Numbered from the stretch's first letter, positions 44,464-55,513 are shown. The stretch is DNA of 64,000 bases from Saturnia japonica (GCA_033032175.1 CM065307.1:4278001-4342000), one strand, 5' to 3'. Translations and numbers: made by a program. Notes: generated by a model from the letters alone, not told the origin.

Positions 44464-47344
44464 GCCGAAAGCGTTAAATCTTTCCTTTTTTAACGCGCGA
44501 AGCCTACTACCGCAGCGTGATCTCGTCGCGACCTTTCTTAAAGATCACCAAGTAGATGTTCTTTTAGTGCAGGAGACGCTCTTAAAGCGTGCTAAACGTG
44601 ATCCGAAAATCGCGAACTACAATATTGTAAGAAATGACCGGGCCGGCCGCGGGGGCGGCACTCTCATTTATTACAAACGATCGTTATATTGTACGCCGGT
44701 AGATCCTCCGATACTTACCAATATGGAAGTATCCGTGTGTAGACTAGGAATGACCGACCACCCGTCCATAACGTTAGTTTCAGTTTATCTCTCGCCGAGG
44801 AAAGAGCCTCTCAGGTCTGACCTAGAAAAGCTACTTTCGCTCGGTGAATCGGTCATTATAGCGGGTGACCTCAATTGTGGACACACTTCGTTTGGCAATT
44901 GGAGAGACTCCAGTAATGGGGTTAAACTCGAAGAGCTAACGAACGTGCTAAACTTTGATGTCATAGCGCCACCCACTCCCACCCACTTTCAAGACAACTG
45001 TATGCCGACAGTGCTTGATGTAGCTCTCATTAAAGGTATCGCGCTTCGGTTACGACTCATTCGGGTCGTACACGAGCTCGACTCCGACCACTGTCCGGTC
45101 ATCATGCAGCTAGGTCAACCAGACGACTCTAGCCCTCCTTCGGTCCAAGTGGTTGACTATGCCAAGCTAAAACATTATCTTGCGGACAGGCCGTCCTCGT
45201 CCAGCTTAGATAGGATACCGGACTTATTGGGGTCCGTTGCGGATGTAGATCTCGCGATCGATTCCCTGGTCGACCACCTGCAGGTCGGCATCGGAGAGGC
45301 CTCGAGAGAGGTCGAAGAGGCGAGCGATCGCCGCTTCGTACTCCCTGCCGACGTGCGGGCGTTGTTGACGGAAAAGAACGCGGCGACTCGTGCGCACGAC
45401 CACTATCCGACCGAGGAAAACCGCGCACGCTTACGCGCGCTTCAGAGCGCGGTTAGAGCCCGCATATTAGAACTCAGGAGTAACAGATGGGACGCCCTCG
45501 TCGAAGGGCTAGGGCCGTCGCATCTGGCTTACTGGAAACTAGCTCGCAGCCTCAAAATAGAGGCTTCTTATCTTATGCCCCCCCTCGAGAGGGGTCCCGG
45601 TATACCGCTCGCCTTCGATAGCAGTGACAAGGCGGAGTGCCTCGCCACTTGTTTGGAGAGCCAGTGCTCTCCGAACAGTGTCGATGCAAATACCGACCGG
45701 GTCGAGGGTATCGATGGATGCGTGCGGGAGCTGGATAAGCTCCCCGCGACAGCTTCCCTGTCCCCAGTCACGTCTGAGGAGGTTCTTTCCATTATAAAAA
45801 GCCTTAAGCTCAGAAAAGCACCAGGTCCCGACGGGATCAGGAATGAAGTACTTAGGCTTCTTCCTGATCGCCTCATAGCTCTATTGGTCTGCATCTTCAA
45901 TGTAGCCATAGTCCACTGCCATTTTCCAGCCGCCTGGAAAAAGGCAATAGTCATAGGTATCCGTAAGCCCGGCAAGAGCGCGTCGCTTCCCGACAGCTAT
46001 CGCCCGATCAGTCTCCTAAATACGTTAGGGAAAATTTACGAGCGGATCCTTCTGAACCGTCTCAAGCCAATAATAGAGGAGAAAGACCTCTATCCGCCTG
46101 AGCAATTCGGTTTCCGTGCTAGATATTCTTGCACTCATCAAGTGCACCGCCTCACGGAGCACGTTGCATTTAATTTTGCTGAACTTTATAAACCCCGCCG
46201 TACACTTGCGGTCTTTTTCGACGTGGCCAAGGCCTTTGATAAGGTCTGGTACGAGGGATTGATTTACAAGTTGTACCGCTTTGAAGTCCCCGATAGGCTA
46301 ATTAAAATAATTCGCGACTATTTAACAGATCGCACCTTCCGCTATAGAGTGGAAGGTGAATTGTCCACGCCCCGTCCAATACGCTCAGGCGTTCCCCAAG
46401 GTTCGATCCTGGCTCCTAGCCTATTTAACCTGTACGTCAGTGACCTACCTCGACTCCCGGAGGTCGAGGTAGGGCTATACGCTGACGATACAGTCTTATA
46501 TGCCTCAGATAGGAATAGATCCCACCTCAGACATAAAGTCCAACGCTCCGTGACCACTCTCGGGAAGTGGTTTAACGAGTGGCGTACAGCCGTTAATCCC
46601 TCGAAGAGCGCCGCGATGCTCTTCGATGCGGATTCGTCACAGATACCGTGGAAGCTTAAACCTGTTAAGCTCTACGATAATCCGATTCCGTATGTAAGAG
46701 AGACCAAATATCTAGGGGTAACCCTAGATAGTAGGCTCTCTTTTAGACCCCACATCCGTAAGGTTAGGAACAGGGCCGCGTGGGTCCTGGGCCGGTTGCA
46801 TCCTCTGTTGTGTTCGGTGAGTAAAATGTCCACGCGACATAAGCTCACGCTCTACAAGACGTGTATTCGACCAATTTTGACATACAGTTGCGCCGTGTTC
46901 GCACATATGTCCGAGTCGAGTTTCAAACGGTTACAATCGATACAGAATAGGTTCCTCTATCGTCTCACCGGGGCCCCGTGGTATGTTCGAAGCGTAGATC
47001 TCCATAGAGATATGGAGCTTCCTTCGATACATGCCTACGTTAAACAGCTCTCCCGTTCGTATTTCGACACCGCGTCGAACCACGCGAATCCGTTAATAAA
47101 AACAGCCGCCACTTATGTTCCGGCACCCACGGACATCCGGTGCAAACACCGGCCGCGCAATATTTTTATTGATCCCGACGATCACATCGAAAATTCGAAT
47201 AAATATTACACATCCGTCTCTCCAAACAGAGCGTGCCAGCGCCCACGCCCGCGTAACCACCGTTCTCTCCGCAGAGAGCAGGCGGTCAATTTCGCTCCAG
47301 CACACTCGTCACGTCCACCCTCTCTAGCGGTAACCCAAGCCTAG
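44450..47344 (+). CDS. LINE ORF2: endonuclease and reverse transcriptase
   Basis: 964 residues. The enzyme nicks chromosomal DNA and uses the free 3' end to copy the LINE RNA (target-primed reverse transcription). The N-terminal exonuclease-endonuclease-phosphatase domain (about 8-220) has FNAR (N15), QET (E42), GDLN (D140, N142), LD (D190) and SDH (D213, H214). The reverse transcriptase spans about 435-745, with APGPDGI, YRPISLL, VFFDVAKAFDKVW (D591), GVPQGSILAP, YADD (D679, D680) and YLGVTLD. After this come a conserved thumb-like region and a basic, proline-rich tail without RNase H, as in the jockey clade. ATG 44450 lies inside the end of ORF1 (+1 frame, 14-nt overlap), so translation probably needs termination-reinitiation or a similar mechanism. 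No stop, frameshift or missing catalytic residue was found. The copy may be active. Confidence 0.94.
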   Translation: MAKFKPKALNLSFFNARSLLPQRDLVATFLKDHQVDVLLVQETLLKRAKRDPKIANYNIVRNDRAGRGGGTLIYYKRSLYCTPVDPPILTNMEVSVCRLGMTDHPSITLVSVYLSPRKEPLRSDLEKLLSLGESVIIAGDLNCGHTSFGNWRDSSNGVKLEELTNVLNFDVIAPPTPTHFQDNCMPTVLDVALIKGIALRLRLIRVVHELDSDHCPVIMQLGQPDDSSPPSVQVVDYAKLKHYLADRPSSSSLDRIPDLLGSVADVDLAIDSLVDHLQVGIGEASREVEEASDRRFVLPADVRALLTEKNAATRAHDHYPTEENRARLRALQSAVRARILELRSNRWDALVEGLGPSHLAYWKLARSLKIEASYLMPPLERGPGIPLAFDSSDKAECLATCLESQCSPNSVDANTDRVEGIDGCVRELDKLPATASLSPVTSEEVLSIIKSLKLRKAPGPDGIRNEVLRLLPDRLIALLVCIFNVAIVHCHFPAAWKKAIVIGIRKPGKSASLPDSYRPISLLNTLGKIYERILLNRLKPIIEEKDLYPPEQFGFRARYSCTHQVHRLTEHVAFNFAELYKPRRTLAVFFDVAKAFDKVWYEGLIYKLYRFEVPDRLIKIIRDYLTDRTFRYRVEGELSTPRPIRSGVPQGSILAPSLFNLYVSDLPRLPEVEVGLYADDTVLYASDRNRSHLRHKVQRSVTTLGKWFNEWRTAVNPSKSAAMLFDADSSQIPWKLKPVKLYDNPIPYVRETKYLGVTLDSRLSFRPHIRKVRNRAAWVLGRLHPLLCSVSKMSTRHKLTLYKTCIRPILTYSCAVFAHMSESSFKRLQSIQNRFLYRLTGAPWYVRSVDLHRDMELPSIHAYVKQLSRSYFDTASNHANPLIKTAATYVPAPTDIRCKHRPRNIFIDPDDHIENSNKYYTSVSPNRACQRPRPRNHRSLRREQAVNFAPAHSSRPPSLAVTQA

Positions 47345-47866
47345 GTCCGTTCCTCGGTGTGAAACCCTTGGGTCAGGCAACCGCCCGCGCGATACAAGTG
47401 ACACTGTACGTGCATCACTTAGCTACCTACATACAACACTACACACGTATGAACATACACACGTGCACACCACACAGGTACATAGGTTCTGTGAGGGACC
47501 TTTTTTTTTTCTTTTTTACGCTAGTTAGTTAGCGCTAGTTAGTGTAGAAACATTCCGATTACTGAATACACATACGCACGGTTCCTTCCTTCCTCCCAGG
47601 AGAAAGGGAACGTGCCTATGTGTATATTTAGTTAGCTCGAATCGTAGGTGTAGGGATTCGAATAGATCGCGACCTATTTGCGAACGCGACGACCGCCCGA
47701 GCCGAGGTCCGGCCACTTTGGCACCCTCGTGCGAGTCGTCCACAAAACTTTCGCGGCTGAGTGCCCTCTGCGCTCGCCCCCAAGTCCGGTGAAGCTGTAA
47801 AAGCCGCAGCGGCTTTAGGGCCCCTAAGGCTAACAGTGTAGTCAGTTCCAAAAAAAAAAAAAAAAA
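47345..47866 (+). other. LINE 3' UTR and A-tail
   Basis: 522 bp, including a T-rich run at about 47501-47518 and a conserved end 'ctaacagtgtagtcagttcc' before the A-tail. The last 110-200 bp are what the truncated copies at 33911 and 41811 retain, so ORF2 probably starts copying here. Minus-strand frames across it are not genes. Confidence 0.8.
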
Positions 47867-47877
47867 CTAAGACAATA
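47867..47877 (+). repeat. Target-site duplication, copy 3 of 3
   Basis: CTAAGACAATA directly after the A-tail of the complete LINE, equal to 41800-41810. Confidence 0.8.
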
Positions 47878-47962
47878 ATTGTTATTTGTTTCTGCCTACG
47901 TCCCACTCTCTCTAACCTTCTCTCTCTTATGTGACGCAGACGAAGTTGCACGGGGCAGCTAG

Positions 47963-48405
47963 TATAATATAACAATGATTAAAATCTACGGGTTTTCTAT
48001 AACAAAAAGCAACAAAATTGTGTCGTGTATCCCAGAACAACATGAATTCCGTCCAACCATATCTTTTCAAGGGACGGCTGGTGCGCTCAAGGGACGAATT
48101 TCTTTGGACTTCGCTGGATGGTACAACTTATAAGCAGTTTATAAAGTTATAGTAAATAAAAAATTACATTATATAATAAAGGTAAATTATACAAATACAA
48201 ACGTGGAATTATAAGGAATAAAAAACAAAAGTGTGTAACAAATTTATGCTTAGTTTACGTGAGATATAAAGATACTATGTAATTTTTATTCAAAATTGCA
48301 AATTTATGTTAACTTAAAAAGCACCAATGTAAAATATTGTTTTTTAATCATTATAGGTTTTAGCGTTGTGTCCTTAATATCACATGATCTTTAGTGATGA
48401 TGTCG
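47963..48405. other. Unassigned AT-rich DNA
   Basis: No feature recognised. Confidence 0.35.
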
Positions 48406-48640
48406 CCCAAAATGATACCACGCTAAGCCTAGCGAAAGACTGGCTATCAAGTACAACTGCCCGAACACACCAATTGGTGCTTGCCGACAGATTTTAAACT
48501 TGAGGGTGGTAGCTAGCAAGGTGGGCATTAGAAACACCATGCTATGGTTTTATCACGATGATTACCTTCACCGAAAAGTCATGCTTATTGCAGGGATTTG
48601 AACTCAGGTCCGTAAACGCTACAAAGTAAATCATCATCGC
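48406..48640 (-). mobile_element. tRNA-derived SINE, family B, copy 2
   Basis: The minus strand has a degenerate head with 'GACCTGAGTTCAAATCCCTG' (B-box-like) and the core 'TTTTCGGTGAAGGTAATCAT'. The 3' part reads 'GTTTAAAATCTGTCGGCAAG' and continues to about 48406; it is shared with the copy at 57571 but not with 37567. Confidence 0.55.
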
Positions 48641-49321
48641 TTCAAATTGTTTTTAAAAGATCTTTATTTTTTATTTATAATAGCACGGGAAACTGTCGAG
48701 ACTCTGCCTAATGGTAAGCACAGTATAATTCTAAAAGAATGGTGACTACCGACAGATCAACAATCTATCGTGACCACCGCTGTTATGCCGGCCGGTCTGA
48801 ATTAATAGAAACTTCATATCCAATATGGCAGGGTTTTCACCATATGCATATTAGTCCCCTTTTTACACAGGTAAAGCCCTGCCATCTCTCTATAGCCGTT
48901 CCCTCGTTCGTAACTCAGCAGGCTGCAACACGTGCAAGTATGCCTCAAGTATCTCAAGCCGTAAGATGTGTTGATCCTTTACGCTTTGATTGTGGTCCAT
49001 GACGTCAATCTTACTTGTGCATATTATATCAATGATCTTCACTGACTGAAATATAGCTTTCTGTATTTTAACGTATTACGATTTGTCTTATGATTTGGAA
49101 CACCAGGAGTGAAGAAAAGGATACAATTGATTCGGCGCGGCACTTAGATTTATATATTTCTTTTATATTAACGAGGAATATATATATTTTTGTTATGGTT
49201 TTTGGATTATAAACTTTTCTGTCTCTTCATAATGTTTGATTTAGACATGTTTGAACAAGACGAATTTTAGAGTCTTTGTTATATAACTAAATTGGTAATG
49301 AAGCTTGCGGCTGAAAATGAT
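48641..49321. other. Unassigned DNA with diverged repeat traces
   Basis: 48713-48960 shares 'gtaagcacagtataa' and 'caagtatctcaagcc' with the 25.6-25.8 kb region. The 87-residue frame at 48739-49002 has no motif. Confidence 0.3.
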
Positions 49322-49430
49322 ACTCGGTTACTGTAACCTATGGGAGTATGGACGCTCGTAACACTAAAGGTTTTAGTAGCGTCTTGCCGACCTTGAATAC
49401 CTCTTCTCCAAGGAGTTCTGAATCTACTTA
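49322..49430 (+). repeat. Common lepidopteran retroposon segment, second copy
   Basis: 'ttactgtaacctatgggagt', 'gtcttgccgaccttgaatac' and 'tctccaaggag' correspond to 2240-2290 and to a pattern I remember as frequent in Lepidoptera. Overlapping frames on both strands are chance. Confidence 0.45.
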
Positions 49431-49764
49431 CCACAGGAACACAACACAACAATATTTCGCTGTGATTTTCTGTAGGGCATTTCACCAGACGTGCTGCTCC
49501 AAGTACAGAGAAATTTCTAAATATATCTCTGTAACTTACCTCTAGTAGAAGTTAGTCAACAGTATTGTGATTAGTAGTGTTTAAATTAGCTTATTCTATT
49601 GGTTTTTAGAGCATCCACTCGCCTTAAGAATTAGCTTCATTCTGTTCAAATATTTTTTCAATGTGATATGACTTAGAAAGTCAATGAAAGACGATGTGGT
49701 CGAAACTGTTAAGCCAGTTGTATAAAAACTGGACGTCAGAACAGATACCTCGATATTTTCTGTG
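49431..49764. other. Unassigned DNA
   Basis: No feature recognised. Confidence 0.3.
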
Positions 49765-49872
49765 GGCCGTTGGGTGCAGGCCGCACAAGATCGGTCGCTC
49801 TGGAGATCTATGGGGGAGGCCTATGTTCAGCAGTGGACGTCCTGCGGCTGAAATGATGATGATGATGATGAT
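49765..49872 (+). mobile_element. RTE-clade LINE, extreme 3' end with (ATG)n tail
   Basis: 49771-49851 reads the last codons of an RTE-type ORF (WVQAAQDRSLWRSMGEAY, then VQQWTSCG and stop TGA). An (ATG)n tail follows directly at 49853-49872. RTE elements have very short 3' UTRs and microsatellite-like tails, which fits. Everything upstream was lost by 5' truncation. Confidence 0.75.
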
Positions 49873-51107
49873 TTCTGTGTTATGCTGCATCACTCTGATA
49901 GAAATGTTCACTTTTACTCCACTTTTATTACTTTCCCATAAACTTATCATGGTATAAAATTTTGAATATAAAACTAATATATAATTATATTTTTCATTTA
50001 ATTAAATTAAAGCAAGATGCAAATTAATGCGCTAGGCTTCCTTTAATGCTTTTACTGTTTACATTATTTAATAATATGAATTAGACGTCACGTTGAAGCG
50101 GGTACTACATAAACATAACTTAGAATAAAATATGAGACGTCGAGGTGCGAGTGTAACTTGTGAGAATATGTATAGGGAAGCGTCTCATGCGGAGGAACGA
50201 TTCATTATTAGTATTTCGTTATTATAATAATTATTTGAAAGATTTAATAGGATTAAGAACCCAATGAAACATTACAGCTATTCAAAGCTAACAAAGAAAC
50301 TTTAACTATAAAACAAAAAAAGTCTAGTTAACCTTTTAAATTGTTAATATTATACGTAATGAAAATTGAGCAACAGATATACTACTATATAATTGATAAC
50401 TGGATCAATTAGAAGCTTAGATTCTAAGATGTTTTATAGTTTGTTTTAATTCTTGTCAAATACCTTTAATGAAACTGAAGCACATGGGAGCAACCAGGAA
50501 GAAAAAGCAATGTATAGATATTCCATTGTAAGTACAAATTATTACATAATATACAAACGAGCATGAATAATTCAGATAGACAACCCGATTTAGACATCTA
50601 AAATTACCAAATTAACAAAAATCTGTGATCGTATTTACATTAATATAATTCTGATAAGCTTTACGAGAATAAACGCAAATGGATGCATGATCTAAAATTT
50701 ATTGTAAACTGTGTACATTCCATTTTCTTCCGTAAGAAAAGTGAATATTTTATGTGAAAGTTTATCGGTATAAATCTTCCATTTAGCAGGCATTCGATTT
50801 CTATACAGTCCAAATATAAATCGCCAACGAATCGGCGAGTGATCGAACAATTTTTGTATCGTTATTTATAATTAGACCGCAAAATAAGTTTCACTTTGAT
50901 ATGAATTTATTACGGGCATTATTTTTTGGAGAACGCCCCGCGGAACCATTTGGACGATCTTGTAAACTTCTGAGGTTTCAAATCTGGCATTCAGAGTGGG
51001 AAGTGACTAATGATACCTCTTATCTTTAAAATACTATATTTTATTCTCATTTTGTTAGAACATTTTGCAAACAAGTGAATGGAATTTAAGTTAAAATATT
51101 AAAAAAA
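49873..51107. other. No gene recognised
   Basis: AT-rich sequence without notable frames or repeats. A slightly GC-richer patch at 50920-51000 is unassigned. Confidence 0.4.
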
Positions 51108-51330
51108 AAATTGGTTGCCTGTAAAGTCGGTATACGGGCGAAAGTTTTACGTGACAACGACTTTATGTCTGTCTCTCTCGCTCTTAGGCGGGCTAACCAT
51201 GCCCGAGTGGAAGGGACGCGTGCCTCTCACTCGCTCTCATTGTGAGCGCATAACGTGAGCGGAGCGTAACGCACTTTCTTGAAGTGTCACCCGGCAAACC
51301 AATTTATAAGACGTTGTCACGTCAAAAAAT
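51108..51330. mobile_element. Fold-back element with inverted 'acgtgacaacg' arms
   Basis: 'acgtgacaacgactttat' (51149-51166) is repeated inverted at 51306-51322 with one mismatch and one missing base. 'ggttgcctgtaaagtcggta' and 'gtgagcggagcgtaacgcac' are words I remember from abundant insect repeats. Outer limits are approximate. Non-coding. Confidence 0.5.
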
Positions 51331-51423
51331 GAATTTCAAGTCTGATAATGTTAATGTGACGGAGATATCAAATGTGAGAGTAATCCATCTGATATTTTGT
51401 GGTCACTCTAACCCATAGTTAAT

Positions 51424-51590
51424 GATGAGGCCTTGTAGTGCAGCGGTAGTAAGTCCCACTATTGAGCCGAGGGGTCGCGGGTTGACTGACTTTTGTGTTA
51501 TGAACTTAATTGTCAGTTGTGTGTCTGGGTGTTAAATATCTATTTATGATACTAAATACGATATCTCTTATGTAAGTTAGCGAGGAGTTA
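51424..51590 (+). mobile_element. tRNA-derived SINE, family C
   Basis: The head 'gaggccttgtagtgcagcgg' resembles a tRNA A box. 'ggtcgcgggttgactg' is a degenerate B box. The body 'gtgtctgggtgttaaatatc' followed by 'tatttatgatactaaatacg' is a SINE body I recall from Lepidoptera. Only one copy is seen here. Confidence 0.6.
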
Positions 51591-52760
51591 GGAATCCTAC
51601 AGGTCCCAAATGACGTTGAAGCATCAGATCAAGGTTTTTAATGTCATTGAAATAACAGAACAGCAAATTCGACTCCATCAGACATGTGGAATATACTCAC
51701 ATCTATTTATTAACTATAAAATGCTGATAATCTTCAAATTGCTGCAAAAATTTTTTGAATCATATTATAAGAACAATGTCGATCAAGTCACCTTTCAAAG
51801 AAAAAGATAAAATAGATGGAAATCGGTACAACCGTTTGTGAGCTACAATGCCACAAATAAATACACAGTGACACATGTTGAACTTTTAACAGGGTGGCTA
51901 TTTGCGTTGGGGGTTAAAAAAGTAGTATGTCTGTGTCAGCTCCTACACGACTGGACTGGAGTTTACTCTTAAGTACAAGTGTCATTGATTCTGCAATCAC
52001 TCACACAGGCTTAGCGGTTAATGATTTAGCTAAAAGCATGATGATGTACACAACATCAAATGAAATCATGTCAAACTTTTAATAACCATCTTTTTTGTGT
52101 CGGGATTTATAAAGGTGTAGCGCACAATGAGCGAAACATTCTCGCTTGGATCGTCGAATCGTTTACATGGTCTAGTAATTTATTTGTATTCCGACAATTA
52201 TATTTGTAGTACTCGATTTCTAATCTGTGACTCGTAGCCAGGGCTCTCTCTGTTCGTCTTCTAAGAGTACATATACACAAAAATTGCTCACATAAACAGT
52301 TTAAGATAAGCATAATAAATATATTTTATTCCAAAAACGTCTAAGAGTCCCATAGGACGGTACGCATCGAAACATCGACCCCAGAAATTTGGATAGGGCT
52401 TTCGCGAAATAAATAGGCATAATGAAGGGATTAGTATCTCAATATTTCATACAAATTTCTCTGGGGATCTGAAACGTGACTTTTAAATAAATGACTTTAA
52501 TTATGTTTAAATATCTTACTGAAGTTTTAGCCCACTCTAGATATAATTTAGTCGTGAAGTTTATTAACAAATGTATTATTATTTTCCAAAGGTGTTTTAT
52601 TTATCAAAATGAATGATTCAAACATGAATTTAACGCAGAACGTTAACCGAGTTAAAATATATATTTTAAATATTTAGCAAGTGTGATGGATTTATTGTAC
52701 TTAGTAAAAATTAAAAGATTATTGAAAAATTTAATTACTTGGTTTTACGAACCGTCTTCG
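51591..52760. other. Unassigned DNA
   Basis: Frames at 51610-51810 (+) and 52107-52313 (-) have no motif. Confidence 0.35.
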
Positions 52761-53295
52761 TCTATACAATTAATAAAATTGAAGTGTCTGTTTGTAATGT
52801 CAACATAACAGTTTTTTACTAAATGCATATGAATGTATATATGATATATACACATAACAAAACACCAATTTTTAAAATCTTTGTCTGTCTGTCTTTCTGT
52901 CTGTTTGTTCCGGGTAATATCCGAAACTGTTGGACCGATTTTGACGGGACTTTCATTGGTAGTTGGCTGATTTCATATAGTGTAATTTAGGCTACATTTA
53001 TTTTGAAAAAAAAAACTTACGGTTCCGCAGAAATAAAAAAAAAAATGGTCATGGCGAATCAATTCGGGCGCTTAAATGGATTACGCTTAGAAAGCGATAA
53101 GAGATATATCTAATTAATGTAGCGTATAATTGTAGATATTAAAAATACCTACAAAAAAGTTCGTGAAGTACATGTCTATCTTATAAGGGGCACCCGTAAT
53201 AAGCATTTTTGTCTTTAAAATAGCCGGGAAGCGGAGGAGGAAGTTTCGCGCGGGCATTCTGTAGTCCACGTGAGCGAAGTCGCAGGAACAGCTAG
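52761..53295 (+). mobile_element. Helitron-like element, family H1, copy d
   Basis: Starts TCTATACAATTAATAAAATT and ends 'gaagtcgcaggaacaGCTAG'|T. Full set of H1 landmarks: a (gtct)n run near 52885-52905, 'ccgattttgacgggacttt' and 'gcgggcattctgtagtccac'. Non-coding. Confidence 0.75.
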
Positions 53296-55411
53296 TAGTA
53301 AGTAAGCCGAATCACTTGCTCATTATTTAAAATATATATTTTAACTCGGTATAACTAAAAATTAGTGTTCATACATTAAATTTTACGTCAGAATCTTAAT
53401 AACACCAATATACATGTCCATTAATCATCACTTGCTAATGATGTTGCCATGTCTAAATAATTAATCACTATAGTTTTAGAACAATAACTTATTTTTGACT
53501 CAGTATAGATAATCACAGCAAATAAAGTTTAATAATAACTGATGCAGAATGAAGGTAGGAGTCCTTAAGCATTAGTTCTATAAGAAGTAGAATTCTTTAA
53601 AGATTTCTAGTTATGTACCCCGTATCGTGTAACAATATACTTCACGGCTTCACTCGCGTCACAGTTGAGTTATGTCCCATCGTTTTAACTTTACAACGGA
53701 ATTGCTAAATACCATTTTTTTTAAATTATCTTCAAAACCTTCATCCACTTTTCCACCACACCAAAGAGAGGCAGGGCACGGAGGAATTTATATGGAAATA
53801 ACCAGTTTGATTATTGGAATACCTTGTGTTGTGTTCTTGTGATGAGTAGGTTTTTCAGAGCTGATTTGCCTAAGAGAGTTTAAGATTGGTAACGCGCTAG
53901 TGTTATCTATATATTACACGCATCCATGGACTATGGTAGCCGCTTAAGGCGGGTCGCATGCTTGTTTATCAAATTAGTTGTATAAAACAAAATTAAAAAT
54001 TGTCAGTTCTCGCCCACTGAGTAAACTTTAACCCCATGACGTTCATATATGAAGCGATATAAGAAGTACTTTATATTGAAATATAAATATTTAAACCAAT
54101 AAATTCATGACATACTGAAGCTATCATAGTAATGTTTATTTAAACATAGTCAAATTTGGATAAAACCAAATTCTCAGGTTACACGCTCAGCGTCCATTAA
54201 AGACTTGATCATCCTATATAATGAGTTTATTTGTTTATTTGCATTAGCCAGCCGGGTATTTGCTCAAACATTTGCATTTCCATTTACAGTTTCATTTAGC
54301 TCTATAAGTTTGTTGTTATGAGTACTAACTTTATATATTATTTCTCAAATGTGTATTTGTGGCAAAACCACATCTTACTTAAATTTAAACATTATTTTTA
54401 AGTTTATGTTTCCGAAAGAAAGAAAGAAAAGAAAAATTTATGTATTGTCTAAAAATAATATGTACCTACAACTAACCTGTAGGCAGGCCTATTCCATTTC
54501 TTGATTTTCTCGATGACAGCTCCTGTGAAAACTTGAACGAGCGTCTTTTTTACATTATTTTATAAAAATATGACGTTTACACACGAACAAGGTTATATCA
54601 GAGTCGGAGAAACTGATAGGGATGGAGCTATATCGATAAATGTAAAACGATAATAGACCCGATATTTAAAAAAATAATGTAAAACACTATAACTACTGCC
54701 GGATACTTTTGTACAATTTATTAATATTCTAGTTAGTTATATTGTTTACATAAGTGAAAATATTCGCATGGTACGTAATAACGTAGATGCAAAAAATAAG
54801 GTTCTTCAGTAGATAATTACATATTATTTGTAAATAACACTATCATGCTCATAGTAAACAATTAGAGTTTTCTTTAAATATCAATCGTTGCGTTATAAAC
54901 AGATCAACCGAAAACTAAATTGGAACAGATATATAAGTAGTAAATAAATATTCAGTATCAAAGACTAAAATGTCATTAGTGTTAATAGCATCAAGAAAAA
55001 TAGATAATGCTACTAGTGCAACATACTCTCACAAACGCTAATCTAATTGAATTTAAAATGCAAAGGAAGCGAGACAATCGAGTTGAAAACAGCTGAAACT
55101 TCCCAGCGTTAACATTTAACTTTATAACTAAATTGTCACCTTGCGAACATACTAACGGAGTGTGGGATGACATTTAGTTCATCGGATTTTAAATTACGAT
55201 TTATAGGTTATTGCAGCAAACTCACAGAAAGACCTTAACAAATAGTTAATTTAAAGAAGACAAAAAATAAACCCACATGCTCGCAAAACAGCGTATTAAG
55301 CGCACAAAGGACATTGTTAGGTATAAACCATTAAAGATTCAAACGACGATATGTTATATAAGGAAAAATGAACATAACCGCCTGAACATTTACCTTACGG
55401 AAAGTTTATTA
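53296..55411. other. No gene recognised
   Basis: 53936-53985 ('atggtagccgcttaaggcgg', 'cttgtttatcaaa') is a scrap of the lepidopteran retroposon tail also seen at 6103. The minus-strand frame at 54991-55173 has no motif. Confidence 0.4.
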
Positions 55412-55513
55412 GATCGTATCTCTCAGGACATGTTCAAATGCCTTTTCCATGTCTAGTAATATGATATACAAATGTCGGTATTCAGTACGATATTCTTCGG
55501 CTATTCTTGATAG
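55412..55513 (-). pseudogene. RTE-like reverse-transcriptase fragment, motif A
   Basis: On the minus strand 34 open codons read YRTEYRHLYIILLDMEKAFE, then HVLRDTI. This matches the segment around the first catalytic aspartate of RTE-type RT (typically L..F.DLEKAYD..PR). The aspartate is kept, but neighbouring frames are closed by stops. It is a short relic; the overlapping plus-strand 82-residue frame is not a gene. Confidence 0.55.

Larger units (their letters stand above)
41953..47866 (+). mobile_element. Jockey-clade non-LTR retrotransposon, apparently complete and intact
   Basis: A 5.9-kb LINE with a 612-bp 5' UTR, two uninterrupted overlapping frames, a 522-bp 3' UTR and an A-tail (about 47850-47866), flanked by TAAGACAATA duplications. 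Clade is inferred from three CCHC zinc knuckles in ORF1, an apurinic-type endonuclease plus RT in ORF2, and the lack of an RNase H region after the RT. Its GC content is much higher than that of the host DNA. Open frames and a clean tail suggest a recent, possibly active copy. Confidence 0.9.
41541..47962 (+). mobile_element. Helitron-like element, family H2, copy b, split by LINE insertions
   Basis: The 5' part A|TCTATACTAATATTATAAAG...'gcgtaaatggttaaagct' ends at 41810, and the 3' part resumes at 47878 with 'attgttatttgtttctgcct'. It closes with 'gaagttgcacggggcagCTAG'|T (47959-47963). Without the inserted DNA it is about 355 bp. Antisense family mate at 10646-11285. Confidence 0.7.

Noticed and set aside
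47525..47975. Minus-strand frames of 108 and 115 residues
   Set aside because: They are antisense readings of the LINE 3' UTR; related sequence in the truncated copies gives the same kind of chance frame.
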